DNA of 8,892 nucleotides from Betaproteobacteria bacterium (GTDB taxonomy: Bacteria > Pseudomonadota > Gammaproteobacteria > Burkholderiales > SG8-39), in NCBI GenBank assembly GCA_004298295.1, contig SCUH01000187.1:1-8892 (forward strand), written 5' to 3'. The notes under the pieces are model-generated. The model was not told the DNA's origin, did no database searches, and worked only from the letters and a program-made list of their open reading frames with translations. How positions within the stretch are numbered: position 1 is the first letter of the stretch; every line of letters starts with the position of its first letter. Shown here in pieces: positions 1 through 6,981 of the stretch. The position numbers and the translations under genes were made by a program.

Positions 1-22
1 ACTCGAGGAAGGTGGTCTTCAT
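1..22 (-). CDS. accA: Acetyl-CoA carboxylase carboxyltransferase subunit alpha, N-terminal fragment
   Basis: Only the first seven codons are in the window; the gene continues past the left edge. They read MKTTFLE, and the next codon begins with T, so it would fit F or Y. Betaproteobacterial AccA proteins typically begin MKTTFLDFE. The position also fits: accA commonly lies just downstream of an AlkA-type glycosylase gene in this group, and here a 24-nt gap follows the alkA stop. AccA is one half of the carboxyltransferase that makes malonyl-CoA for fatty acid synthesis in the cytoplasm. No clear Shine-Dalgarno is visible before the ATG. The call rests on very few residues plus gene order. Confidence 0.55.
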
Positions 23-46
23 CGCGGCGCGATTCTAGCGCGCGCT

Positions 47-664
47 TCAGTATTCGACCGGAACCGGGTCGAGCGAGCGCCACAGATACCAGGTCGCGAC
101 CGAGCGCCACGGCCGCCAGGGGCTCGCGACGCGACGGATCCCGGTTTCGCTGATCGCGCGTCCGTTGCGGTAGGCGACGCGGATCGCCTTCTGCAGGCCG
201 AGGTCGGCCACCGGCAGCACATCCGGGCGCAGCAGGCTGAAGATGAGAAACATCTCCGCGGTCCAGCGGCCGATGCCGCGCACCTGCACCAGCTCGGCGA
301 TCACTTCCTCGTCGCTCATCGCCGGCCAGCGCTGCACGTGCACGCTGCCGTCCAGGAAATGGCGCGCGAGGTCGCCGAGATACTCCGCTTTGCGCGCCGA
401 AAGCCCGCAGCCGCGCAGCGCTGCGACCTCCAGGGCGCCCACCGCCTGCGGCGTCACCGGCGCTGCAGCCGCCGCGAGCCGCTCCCACACCGACTGCGCG
501 GCCTTGACCGAAATCTGCTGGCCGACGACCGCTCGCGCCAGCGTCTGGAAGGCGTCGCCGCGCGGCGCGAGGTGAATGCGGGGAAAGCGCCGGATGATGC
601 CGCCCAGCACGGGATCGCGGCGCGCGAGCGCGCGTTTCGCGCGGTCCCAGTACTCGGGTTTCAC
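47..664 (-). CDS. alkA: DNA-3-methyladenine glycosylase II-like (HhH-GPD superfamily)
   Basis: A cytoplasmic base-excision repair enzyme that removes alkylated bases such as 3-methyladenine. The 205-aa protein has the AlkA core: VGQQISVKAA at about residues 47-56, the helix-hairpin-helix LVQVRGIGRWTA at 125-136, and PVADLGL at 151-157, where Asp154 is the expected catalytic aspartate. It lacks the extra N-terminal domain of the 282-aa E. coli AlkA, so it is the short form common in beta-proteobacteria. The GTG start at 662-664 is chosen because it overlaps the TGA of the upstream gene (GTGA) and gives the usual family start. A longer open frame reaching 862 would add about 66 Arg/Ala-rich residues that look non-coding. 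Translational coupling to the upstream gene is likely. accA follows after 24 nt. Confidence 0.9.
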   Translation of the reverse strand: MKPEYWDRAKRALARRDPVLGGIIRRFPRIHLAPRGDAFQTLARAVVGQQISVKAAQSVWERLAAAAAPVTPQAVGALEVAALRGCGLSARKAEYLGDLARHFLDGSVHVQRWPAMSDEEVIAELVQVRGIGRWTAEMFLIFSLLRPDVLPVADLGLQKAIRVAYRNGRAISETGIRRVASPWRPWRSVATWYLWRSLDPVPVEY

Positions 665-1674
665 GACTGCGCCGCGAGCGGCAGGTTGATGAGCAGGTTC
701 TGCGGCTTCATGCGCACCTCGTCCTGTGGATTGGCGCAGAGCGCAAGATACACCGGGCGGCCGGCGACGTCCGCTCGCAGCAGGTGCGCGTCCGCGACCT
801 CCATGCGGAACAGCGCCAGGATGCGGTGCATGCGCCCCGCCTCGACTTCGTCGCCGCGCCACAGGTCATTGAGGAGCGCCGTGGATTCCGCATCCAGCCC
901 GATGTGCCAGGCCCAGCGCCGCTCCTCGATCGCCCGGACCGGCTGCACCTTCGCCCCGACGCCGAAAAAGTGCGCCACCCAGGCCGCGATCACGCGCGCC
1001 AGCGCCTGCGGCGCCGCCTGCCCGTAGCTGAGGCTGATGACGGTGTCGTGGCGCGATTCGCGTTCCCAGTACAGCGCCGCGTTGCCTTGGTCCAGTACCT
1101 CGAGCTGCGCCGTCGCCACGGCGCCCTCGGCCTCGACGATGAGCCGCCCGAGGCTGCCGTAGCGCGCGCCCGAGGCGTGCATCTCGATGGTCTCGCGATC
1201 GGCGAGCAGGACGTGGCCGTCGCGCAGCGTCACCTTCTGCTCGCGGAAGAAAAGCTCCGCCGCGCGGGCTTCGAGCGGATCGGCACGGCCCTCGAGCACG
1301 TTGCGCAGGATCACATGGGCGAGCTGATCGACGAACAGCGGCGGCACATCCACGCCGTCACCGTGAAACAGACCCGCGTAGCAGGCCTCGAGCGTCCCGG
1401 CGGCGAGCAGCCGCTGGCGAAAGCGCAGCAGCACGCGATAGTTGTCGCGCGCATCGGCGTCGGCGACGGCCTCGAGCTCGCTTGGCGCCACGGCGCGCCG
1501 CGGCTCGGCCATCAGCGCCGCATGCAGCGCCCGCTCGGCGTCGCAGGACTCCTCGACCGGGTGGATCTCGGGTCGCAGGTAATAGGCGCGCAGGAAATCG
1601 TCGCTGACGCTCAGCCGCCCTGCGGTGTCGCGCGCGAGCAGCCGGAAACCGCTGTTGCGCCAGAAATCAGCCAG
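661..1674 (-). CDS. DUF6352-like protein of unknown function, probable CTG start
   Basis: The 337-aa protein resembles, from memory, the DUF6352 family of beta-proteobacteria; no biochemical role is known to me. The C-terminus ends MKPQNLLINLPL, and the body is mixed alpha/beta with no membrane segment or signal peptide. The first ATG is at 1510-1512, but the same frame upstream encodes DFWRNSGFRLLARDTAGRL, then DDFLRAYYLRPEI and AERALHAAL. That stretch looks like the family N-terminus and about 85% of its third positions are G or C. No ATG, GTG or TTG occurs in it. The best start is CTG at 1672-1674, which overlaps the HNH stop by 8 nt; ATT at 1693-1695 is an alternative. With the ATG start the protein would be 283 aa. 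Its TGA overlaps the alkA GTG start. Confidence is high that the gene is real, moderate for the family name, and lower for the exact start. Confidence 0.75.
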   Translation of the reverse strand: MADFWRNSGFRLLARDTAGRLSVSDDFLRAYYLRPEIHPVEESCDAERALHAALMAEPRRAVAPSELEAVADADARDNYRVLLRFRQRLLAAGTLEACYAGLFHGDGVDVPPLFVDQLAHVILRNVLEGRADPLEARAAELFFREQKVTLRDGHVLLADRETIEMHASGARYGSLGRLIVEAEGAVATAQLEVLDQGNAALYWERESRHDTVISLSYGQAAPQALARVIAAWVAHFFGVGAKVQPVRAIEERRWAWHIGLDAESTALLNDLWRGDEVEAGRMHRILALFRMEVADAHLLRADVAGRPVYLALCANPQDEVRMKPQNLLINLPLAAQS

Positions 1675-2245
1675 GCGCCACGACCAGCCGCGAATGCGCC
1701 GCGACGTGCTGCCGGAGGAACTCCATCTGGTCGGCGAGGATGCGCCGGTTGGTGAGGATCAGGAACTCCGCCTTGTTCGGCACGTACGGCGCGTACAGCA
1801 GCTGCATGCCGGATTCTTCCGGCAGGCGGTTGCGCTTGTGGCCATTGCACTGGCGGCACGCCGTCACCACGTTCATCCAGGTGTCGCGGCCGCCGCGCGA
1901 CAGCGGCACGATGTGGTCGCGCGTCAGCCGGAAGAAACCGAATTCGCCGCCGCAGTAGCCGCACATGTGGCGGTCGCGCCGGAACAGTTCCCGGTTGTTG
2001 AGCGGCGGCACCTGGTGAAAGCCCCGCGCGGCGTGTGCCTTGCCCTTGATGGCGACGATCGAGTGCGCGGTGATGCTGGAGCGCTCACCGGTGTAGCGCG
2101 AGATGCCGCCGCGGAAGGTGAAGGTCTCCGCGCCCAGCGTCCACGCCACCAGGTTCTTGGCGTAATAGAAGCAGGCCTGCTGCCAGCTGATCCAGCGGTG
2201 CGGCACGCCGTGGCTGTCGAGCGAGAGAATGAGCAGGTTTTCCAT
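1667..2245 (-). CDS. HNH endonuclease
   Basis: A 192-aa protein with a complete zinc-stabilised HNH nuclease core in its second half. The sequence shows CGYC at residues 95-98, RDHIVPLSRGG at 109-119 with the metal-binding Asp110-His111, Asn125, and CRQCNGHK at 130-137 with the second Cys pair and the final His. The first 80 residues form a separate N-terminal region containing AKNLVAWTLGAETF; this layout is common in proteobacterial HNH proteins of about 185-200 aa. These stand-alone nucleases are widespread, but their physiological target is unsettled; nothing here marks a restriction system, phage or intein. The ATG at 2243-2245 is the longest start and lies about 25 nt below a candidate promoter; no strong Shine-Dalgarno is seen. 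It is first in the run HNH, DUF6352-like, alkA, accA, and its stop overlaps the next start. Confidence 0.88.
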   Translation of the reverse strand: MENLLILSLDSHGVPHRWISWQQACFYYAKNLVAWTLGAETFTFRGGISRYTGERSSITAHSIVAIKGKAHAARGFHQVPPLNNRELFRRDRHMCGYCGGEFGFFRLTRDHIVPLSRGGRDTWMNVVTACRQCNGHKRNRLPEESGMQLLYAPYVPNKAEFLILTNRRILADQMEFLRQHVAAHSRLVVAPG

Positions 2246-2269
2246 GGTTCGCGAGGCGCGTCAGACAGG

Positions 2270-2298
2270 ATTCTGCCAACTCGCATGCTGCTTTGCAA
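2270..2298 (-). promoter_or_regulatory. Candidate sigma-70 promoter for the HNH-DUF6352-alkA operon
   Basis: On the minus strand TTGCAA (2293-2298) is separated by 17 nt from CAGAAT (2270-2275). Each box matches the consensus at 4 of 6 positions. It lies just downstream of the HU terminator and leaves a leader of about 20 nt before the HNH ATG, which is where an operon promoter should be. This is prediction from sequence only. Confidence 0.4.
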
Positions 2299-2302
2299 CG
2301 TC

Positions 2303-2340
2303 CGAAAAAACAAAGGGCTGCGAAACAATCTTCGCAGCCC
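2303..2340 (-). terminator. Rho-independent terminator of the HU gene
   Basis: A perfect 10-bp inverted repeat, GGGCTGCGAA (2315-2324) and TTCGCAGCCC (2331-2340), encloses a 6-nt loop. Read on the minus strand it is followed at once by TTTGTTTTTT (2305-2314). A GC-rich stem plus a U-run, 27 nt after the HU stop, is a textbook intrinsic terminator. It separates HU transcription from the HNH operon. Confidence 0.93.
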
Positions 2341-2367
2341 GCATGATTTTCGCGGCGCTGTGAGGCG

Positions 2368-2658
2368 CTAGCGGTCCGCGACGGCGTCCTTGAATCCCTG
2401 GCCGGCGGCGAAGGCGGGCAGCGTTTTCGCCGTGATCTTGATCTCCTTGCCGTTGACGGGATTGCGGCCGGCGCGCGCCTTGCGCTTGCGCGGCGAAAAG
2501 GTGCCGAAACCGACCACCGTGACGCGCTTGCCCTTGGCGACGCCCGTGACGATGGCATCGAACACGGCGTTGACGGCACCGCCCGCGGCGGATTTGCTGA
2601 GATTGCCGGCTCTCGCGACGGCTTCAACGAGGTCCGACTTGGTGACCACCGATGACAT
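2368..2658 (-). CDS. HU-family DNA-binding protein
   Basis: A 96-aa histone-like nucleoid protein that, as a dimer, binds and bends DNA with little sequence preference. It shows the HU order: an N-terminal helical pair starting TKSDLVEAVARAGNLSKSAA, then VTVVGFGTFSPRKRKARAGR leading into the DNA-clasping beta arm with the intercalating-proline motif RNPVNGKEI, and a C-terminal helix, FAAGQGFKDAV. The length is slightly above the usual 90 aa. The ATG at 2656-2658 is preferred over an upstream in-frame start at 2778 because a strong GGGGGGAG lies just before it and the family N-terminus begins there. The upstream extension is Arg-rich and would overlap the promoter. The gene is monocistronic, with its own promoter, a stem-loop leader and a strong terminator. 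HU rather than IHF is favoured by the arm sequence. It could be hupB or an extra HU paralogue, so no symbol is given. Confidence 0.93.
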   Translation of the reverse strand: MSSVVTKSDLVEAVARAGNLSKSAAGGAVNAVFDAIVTGVAKGKRVTVVGFGTFSPRKRKARAGRNPVNGKEIKITAKTLPAFAAGQGFKDAVADR

Positions 2659-2663
2659 GTGCT

Positions 2664-2672
2664 CCCCCCTTG
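2664..2672 (-). promoter_or_regulatory. Ribosome binding site of the HU gene
   Basis: On the minus strand AAGGGGGGAGCAC directly precedes the ATG. The GGGGGGAG run sits 4-5 nt upstream of the start and fixes it at 2658, rejecting the longer frame from 2778. Confidence 0.7.
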
Positions 2673-2708
2673 CAACCCGACCGGGAAATCGGGAACTGTT
2701 CTCGTCGT

Positions 2709-2744
2709 CTCGTTCGCTGCGATCGAGCATGCCCTGCGAACGAG
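2709..2744 (-). promoter_or_regulatory. Inverted repeat at the 5' end of the HU transcript
   Basis: Perfect 9-bp arms, CTCGTTCGC (2709-2717) and GCGAACGAG (2736-2744), are separated by 18 nt. If transcription starts 6-7 nt below the predicted -10 box (about 2743-2744), this would form a stem-loop at the very 5' end of the HU mRNA, about 50 nt before the ribosome binding site. It could affect mRNA stability or translation, or serve as a DNA operator. The repeat is seen directly; the role is inferred. Confidence 0.45.
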
Positions 2745-2749
2745 CGCGA

Positions 2750-2778
2750 ATCATATCGACATCGCATCGCGAGCACAA
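2750..2778 (-). promoter_or_regulatory. Candidate sigma-70 promoter of the HU gene
   Basis: On the minus strand TATGAT (2750-2755, 5 of 6 to consensus) is preceded after a 17-nt spacer by TTGTGC (2773-2778, 3 of 6). The predicted transcription start is near 2743, giving a leader of about 85 nt. The -10 is good and the -35 weak. Confidence 0.45.
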
Positions 2779-2848
2779 TCGTCAAGCGTGATGCGGCGCA
2801 CAGTTTTCTGAAAAGATCTGGCGCGGCTGTTGCTCCTGCGCCGCAAAA

Positions 2849-2863
2849 CGAAAATAATTTTCG
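2849..2863. other. AT-rich palindrome in the HU/dehydratase intergenic region
   Basis: CGAAAATAATTTTCG is a perfect 7-bp palindrome around one central base, in otherwise very GC-rich DNA. It lies between the end of the dehydratase gene (stop at 2917) and the HU promoter. Read on the minus strand it is followed by TTTT, so it could be a weak terminator for the dehydratase gene, or an operator or AT-rich upstream element for HU. The rest of the 2659-2916 gap holds only the HU promoter elements. Confidence 0.35.
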
Positions 2864-2916
2864 CCGCGTTCCGCCGCACCGCTTGACAACTCGCTCGCGC
2901 TGTCGGCGCCCGCCGC

Positions 2917-4620
2917 TCAGCGACGTGATCGCGTCCCGCCGCGGTGCGTCACCGCACCGTTGCACGCCGGGCCGACCAGCGCGGCATATTTTTGCAGCGC
3001 GCCGGAAAGCGGCGCGCGGCGCGGCGCCCGCCACGCGCGTCGGCGCCGGGCGAGTTCGCGCGCCGCCACTTCGAGCGCGATGACGCCGTTCGCGGCATCG
3101 ATGCGGATGCGATCTCCGTCCCGCAGCAGCGCGAGCGGTCCGCCCGCGGCCGCTTCGGGCGAGACGTAGCCGATCATCATGCCGCGCGTGGCGCCGGAAA
3201 AGCGTCCGTCGGTGACGAGCGCCACCTGTTCGCCCATGCCCTGCCCGTAGATCAGGGCCGTCACGCCCAGCATCTCTCGCATGCCCGGACCGCCCTTCGG
3301 TCCTTCATAGCGGATCACGAGCACCTCGCCCGCGCGGTAGGCGCGCCGGCGCACGACCGCGACGCAGGCTTCCTCGGAGTCGAAGACGCGCGCCGGGCCT
3401 TCGAAACACGGCGATTTCAATCCGGCCACCTTCACCAGCGCGCCATCGGGTGCGAGGTTGCCCTTCAGCACCACGAGGCCGCCCGTGTCGAGGAGCGGCT
3501 TGCGCCGCACCACCTCGCCGTCGGCGCCGGGATGGCCGCGCAGTTCCTGCTCGAGGGTCGTGCCGAAGAGAGTCAGGCAATCGCCGTGCAGCGCGCCGCG
3601 CCGCAGCAGCTCCTTCAGCACCACGTAAACACCGCCGACTTCGTGCAGGTGCTTCGCCAGGAAGCGGCCGCCCGGTTTCAGATCGGCGAGCAGCGGCGTG
3701 CGTTTCGCCACGCGCGAGAAATCGTCGAGGTCGAAGCGGATCCCGGCCTCGTGCGCGATCGCCGGGAGGTGCAGCCCGGCGTTGGTCGAGCCGCCGCTCG
3801 CGGCGACTGCCGCGCAGGCGTTCTCGAGGCTCTTGCGCGTCACCAGTTCGCGCGGCAACGGCCCGTTCTTCTTCAGCAGGTCCATCGCGACGCGCCCGCT
3901 GGCGCGCGCCTGCGCCGCGCGCTCGGGCGCCACCGCGGGCAGCGTCGCCGAACCCGGCAGCGCGAGTCCCAGCGTCTCGGACACCATCGCCATGGTATTG
4001 GCGGTGAACTGCCCGGGACAGGCGCCGAGCGTGGGCTGGCAGGCACGCTCGAGTTGGTCGAGTTCCTGCAGCGTGACGCGCCCGGCATAGACGCCGCCCA
4101 CGGCCTCGTAGGCGTCGAGCACCGTCACTTCCCGTCCGCGCCAGCGGCCCGGCAGCGCGGCGCCGCCGTACATGAATACCGACGGCAGATTGAGCCGCAC
4201 CATCGCCATCATCAGCCCGGGCAGGGTCTTGTCGCAGCCGGCGATGGCGACGAGCGCGTCGTAGGCATGCCCGCGCACCACGGCTTCGACGCCGTCGGCG
4301 ATCAGCTCGCGCGAGAGCAGCGAAAAGCGCATGCCGCCGTGGTTCATCGACATCGAATCGGCCACCGCGATCGAGGCGAAATCGAACGGCACCCCGCCCT
4401 CTTCGCGCACGGCCACGCAGGCTTCGCGCGCGAAGCCGCCCAGCAGCGCGTTGCACGGCGTCACGCGCCCGTCGGTGGAGACGACGCCGACGAAGGGCTT
4501 GGCGAGGTCGGCATCGGACAGGCCCAGCGCGCGCAGGAAGGCGCGGTGCGGCGCGCGGTCGATGCCCTCGACCGTGACACGCGAGGGCAGGCGCGGGGCG
4601 GATTTCTTCACGGCCTGCAT
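2917..4620 (-). CDS. ilvD: IlvD/Edd-family dehydratase (dihydroxy-acid dehydratase-like)
   Basis: A cytoplasmic iron-sulfur dehydratase of 567 aa, the usual IlvD length. Dihydroxy-acid dehydratase performs the penultimate-stage dehydration in valine and isoleucine synthesis; relatives act on sugar acids. Cluster cysteines are Cys56 (TPCN), Cys129 (GCDK) and Cys201 (ACPGQFTANTM), the three-Cys arrangement of [2Fe-2S] members. Asp88, Asp130 and Lys131 are in the metal-site positions, SGGSTNA is at 275-281, YEGPKGGPGMREML is at 438-451, and the catalytic-type Ser475 lies in DGRFSG. Unusual features are STDGR before the first Cys, where three-Cys enzymes commonly have a WNE-type segment, and GYVSPEA (Tyr485) where GHVSPEA is usual. 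The ATG at 4618-4620 gives the family N-terminus; the open frame continues upstream to 5901 only as a shadow of the divergent gene. No strong Shine-Dalgarno is seen. Its neighbours suggest a catabolic paralogue rather than the biosynthetic enzyme, so the symbol is tentative. Confidence 0.88.
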   Translation of the reverse strand: MQAVKKSAPRLPSRVTVEGIDRAPHRAFLRALGLSDADLAKPFVGVVSTDGRVTPCNALLGGFAREACVAVREEGGVPFDFASIAVADSMSMNHGGMRFSLLSRELIADGVEAVVRGHAYDALVAIAGCDKTLPGLMMAMVRLNLPSVFMYGGAALPGRWRGREVTVLDAYEAVGGVYAGRVTLQELDQLERACQPTLGACPGQFTANTMAMVSETLGLALPGSATLPAVAPERAAQARASGRVAMDLLKKNGPLPRELVTRKSLENACAAVAASGGSTNAGLHLPAIAHEAGIRFDLDDFSRVAKRTPLLADLKPGGRFLAKHLHEVGGVYVVLKELLRRGALHGDCLTLFGTTLEQELRGHPGADGEVVRRKPLLDTGGLVVLKGNLAPDGALVKVAGLKSPCFEGPARVFDSEEACVAVVRRRAYRAGEVLVIRYEGPKGGPGMREMLGVTALIYGQGMGEQVALVTDGRFSGATRGMMIGYVSPEAAAGGPLALLRDGDRIRIDAANGVIALEVAARELARRRRAWRAPRRAPLSGALQKYAALVGPACNGAVTHRGGTRSRR

Positions 4621-4621
4621 T

Positions 4622-4648
4622 CTGACACGCGCAAGCTTGAGGTACGAT
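4622..4648 (+). promoter_or_regulatory. Candidate promoter for the Bug-receptor operon
   Basis: CTGACA (4622-4627, 5 of 6 to the -35 consensus) and TACGAT (4643-4648, 4 of 6 to the -10) are separated by a short 15-nt spacer. They lie in the 63-nt gap between divergent genes, about 36 nt before the receptor start. The minus-strand promoter of the dehydratase gene must lie in the same gap or inside the receptor gene, but no convincing boxes were found for it. Confidence 0.35.
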
Positions 4649-4668
4649 GCGCGCCAGCGGTCTTTCGC

Positions 4669-4675
4669 GGAGGAG
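4669..4675 (+). promoter_or_regulatory. Ribosome binding site of the Bug receptor gene
   Basis: GGAGGAG lies 8 nt before the ATG at 4684. An out-of-frame ATG at 4677 is too close to this site to be used. It fixes the start in a frame that is open far upstream. Confidence 0.8.
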
Positions 4676-4683
4676 AATGCATC

Positions 4684-5652
<969 letters not shown>

Positions 5653-5656
5653 GCGC

Positions 5657-6325
5657 ATGCGGCTGCGCATCCTGAGCGCAGGCGCGGCGCAAGGCGTGGT
5701 GAGCGCGCTCGCGGCGCGGCACGAGTTCGCGCTCGAGGCGCAGTTCGGCGCCGTCGGCGCGATGCAGGAAAAGTTCGACGCCGGGGCGCCTTGCGACCTG
5801 ATCGTGCTGACCCGGCGGCAGATCGACGCGCTGCAGGCCGCTGGCCGCATCGGCGCGGTTGCCGATCTCGGGCGCGTGCGCACAGGCATCGCCGTGCGCA
5901 CGGGCGATCCGGCGCCCGCGATCCGGGATCGCGCGGCGCTCGCCTCGGCGCTGCTCGCGGCGCCGGAAATCTACCACCCCGATGCCACCCGGGCGACTGC
6001 GGGAATCCATTTCGCCAAGGTCCTCGCGGCGCTCGAAGTTGCGCAGGCCGCGGCGGCGCGGTTGCGACCCCATCCCAATGGCGCGAGCGCGATGCGCGCG
6101 CTGGCGGCTTCAGCCGCCGCGGGCGCGATCGGCTGCACGCAGATCACCGAAATCCGCAACACCCCGGGCGTCGCGCTGGTCGGACCGCTGCCGCCGGAAT
6201 TCGAACTGGCGACGACCTACAGCGCCGGGCTTTGCTCGCCCGAGGGCGACCCGCGCCGTTTTTTCGAGCTGCTGAGCGGCGAGGCCTCGGCGGCGCTGCG
6301 CAGCGCCGCGGGTTTCGAATTCTGA
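5657..6325 (+). CDS. ModA-like substrate-binding protein without signal peptide
   Basis: A 222-aa type-2 periplasmic-binding-protein fold resembling molybdate-binding ModA (COG0725-like). Seen are the opening strand and helix LRILSAGAAQGVVSALA, the FGAVGAMQEKF segment, CDLIVLTRRQIDAL, a PDATRATAGIHFAKVLAAL region, AIGCTQITEI, and the C-terminal LVGPLPPEFELATTYSAGL. Unlike true ModA it begins directly with the first beta strand and has no signal peptide. An alternative in-frame start at 5618, inside the receptor gene, adds only a Ser/Pro-rich stretch and no export signal. It is therefore predicted cytoplasmic, so a transport role is doubtful; ligand sensing or another binding role is possible. 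The start at 5657 follows the receptor stop by 4 nt, and the Shine-Dalgarno is weak, suggesting coupled translation. The fold assignment is good and the function is unknown. Confidence 0.78.
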   Translation: MRLRILSAGAAQGVVSALAARHEFALEAQFGAVGAMQEKFDAGAPCDLIVLTRRQIDALQAAGRIGAVADLGRVRTGIAVRTGDPAPAIRDRAALASALLAAPEIYHPDATRATAGIHFAKVLAALEVAQAAAARLRPHPNGASAMRALAASAAAGAIGCTQITEIRNTPGVALVGPLPPEFELATTYSAGLCSPEGDPRRFFELLSGEASAALRSAAGFEF

Positions 6326-6336
6326 GAAGGAACGCC

Positions 6337-6951
6337 ATGGACGACCGGCTCGCGATCATCGAAGTGGTGCAGAACTGGGCGGTGTGGCGCGACGCGGGCG
6401 ACTGGGAACGCTTTCGCACGGTGTGGCATGACGACGGCTGGATGACGGCGACCTGGTTCCAGGGGCCGGCGGAAAAATTCATCGAGCTGAGCCGTGCCGG
6501 CTTCGAGCGCGGCGTCAACATCCTGCATTTCCTCGGCGGCTCGAGCGTCGAGGTCAAGGGCGCGCGCGCCATCGCGCAGACCAAGATGACGATCAGCCAG
6601 CGCGCCACCGTGGACGGCGCGCTGGTGGACGTGGTCTGCACCGGGCGCTTCTTCGATTTCTTCGAACAGCGCGCCGGCCGCTGGGCGATCGTGCGGCGCC
6701 AGCCGATCTACGAAAAGGACCGCCTCGATCCGGTCGATCCGTCGGTGCGCCTGAAGCTCGACCCGCAACTGCTGATCCGCTTTCCGGAAGGCTACCGCCA
6801 CCTCGCCTACCTGCAGACCAAGAACGGCTTCAGCATCAAGTTCGACCTGCCGCAGCTGAAGGGCCCGGTGGTCGAACGCCTTTATGCGCACGGCCGCGCC
6901 TGGCTCGAGGGCGCGGCGTCGGCGTTTCCCGCGGGAGAAGGGCCGCCGTAG
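6337..6951 (+). CDS. SnoaL/NTF2-like family protein
   Basis: A 204-aa cytoplasmic protein with an N-terminal NTF2-like cone fold. The opening helix and segment LAIIEVVQNWAVWRDAGDWE is followed by FRTVWHDDGWMTATWFQG and, later, HFLGGSSVEVKGARAIAQTK and RFFDFFEQRAGRWAIVRRQP, the usual SnoaL_4 order. Related proteins include small-molecule isomerases, dehydratases and ring-hydroxylating subunits, as well as non-enzymes, so the reaction cannot be named. After about residue 125 there is a C-terminal extension of about 75 residues (YEKDRLDPVDPS, FPEGYRHLAYLQ, GFSIKFDLPQLKG) beyond the basic fold; similar extensions are seen in proteobacterial members. The ATG at 6337 is supported by AGAAGGAA at 6325-6332. 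It lies 11 nt after the ModA-like stop and 30 nt before the thioesterase start, consistent with one operon. Confidence 0.82.
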   Translation: MDDRLAIIEVVQNWAVWRDAGDWERFRTVWHDDGWMTATWFQGPAEKFIELSRAGFERGVNILHFLGGSSVEVKGARAIAQTKMTISQRATVDGALVDVVCTGRFFDFFEQRAGRWAIVRRQPIYEKDRLDPVDPSVRLKLDPQLLIRFPEGYRHLAYLQTKNGFSIKFDLPQLKGPVVERLYAHGRAWLEGAASAFPAGEGPP

Positions 6952-6954
6952 AAT
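6925..6954 (+). promoter_or_regulatory. Possible internal promoter before the thioesterase gene
   Basis: TAGAAT (6949-6954, 5 of 6 to the -10 consensus) overlaps the stop of the preceding gene and has TTTCCC (6925-6930, 3 of 6) 18 nt upstream. It would start transcription about 20 nt before the GTG of the thioesterase gene. The gap here, 30 nt, is the largest inside the operon. The -35 match is weak. Confidence 0.25.
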
Positions 6955-6981
6955 TTCGGCCGCGCGCACGAGACGCCACCG

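Noticed and set aside
784..2371. Long plus-strand open frames opposite the DUF6352-like, HNH and HU genes
   Set aside because: They are shadows of GC-rich genes, with no ribosome binding site and no recognisable domain.
2659..2778. N-terminal extension of the HU protein
   Set aside because: It would cover the promoter and strong ribosome binding site, and HU proteins begin at the later ATG.
2883..2888. TTGACA on the plus strand as a promoter
   Set aside because: No -10 box follows at a suitable distance and no plus-strand gene lies downstream.
2944..4683. Plus-strand open frame upstream of and in frame with the Bug receptor
   Set aside because: It is antisense to the dehydratase gene, and the signal peptide with a GGAGGAG site places the true start at 4684.
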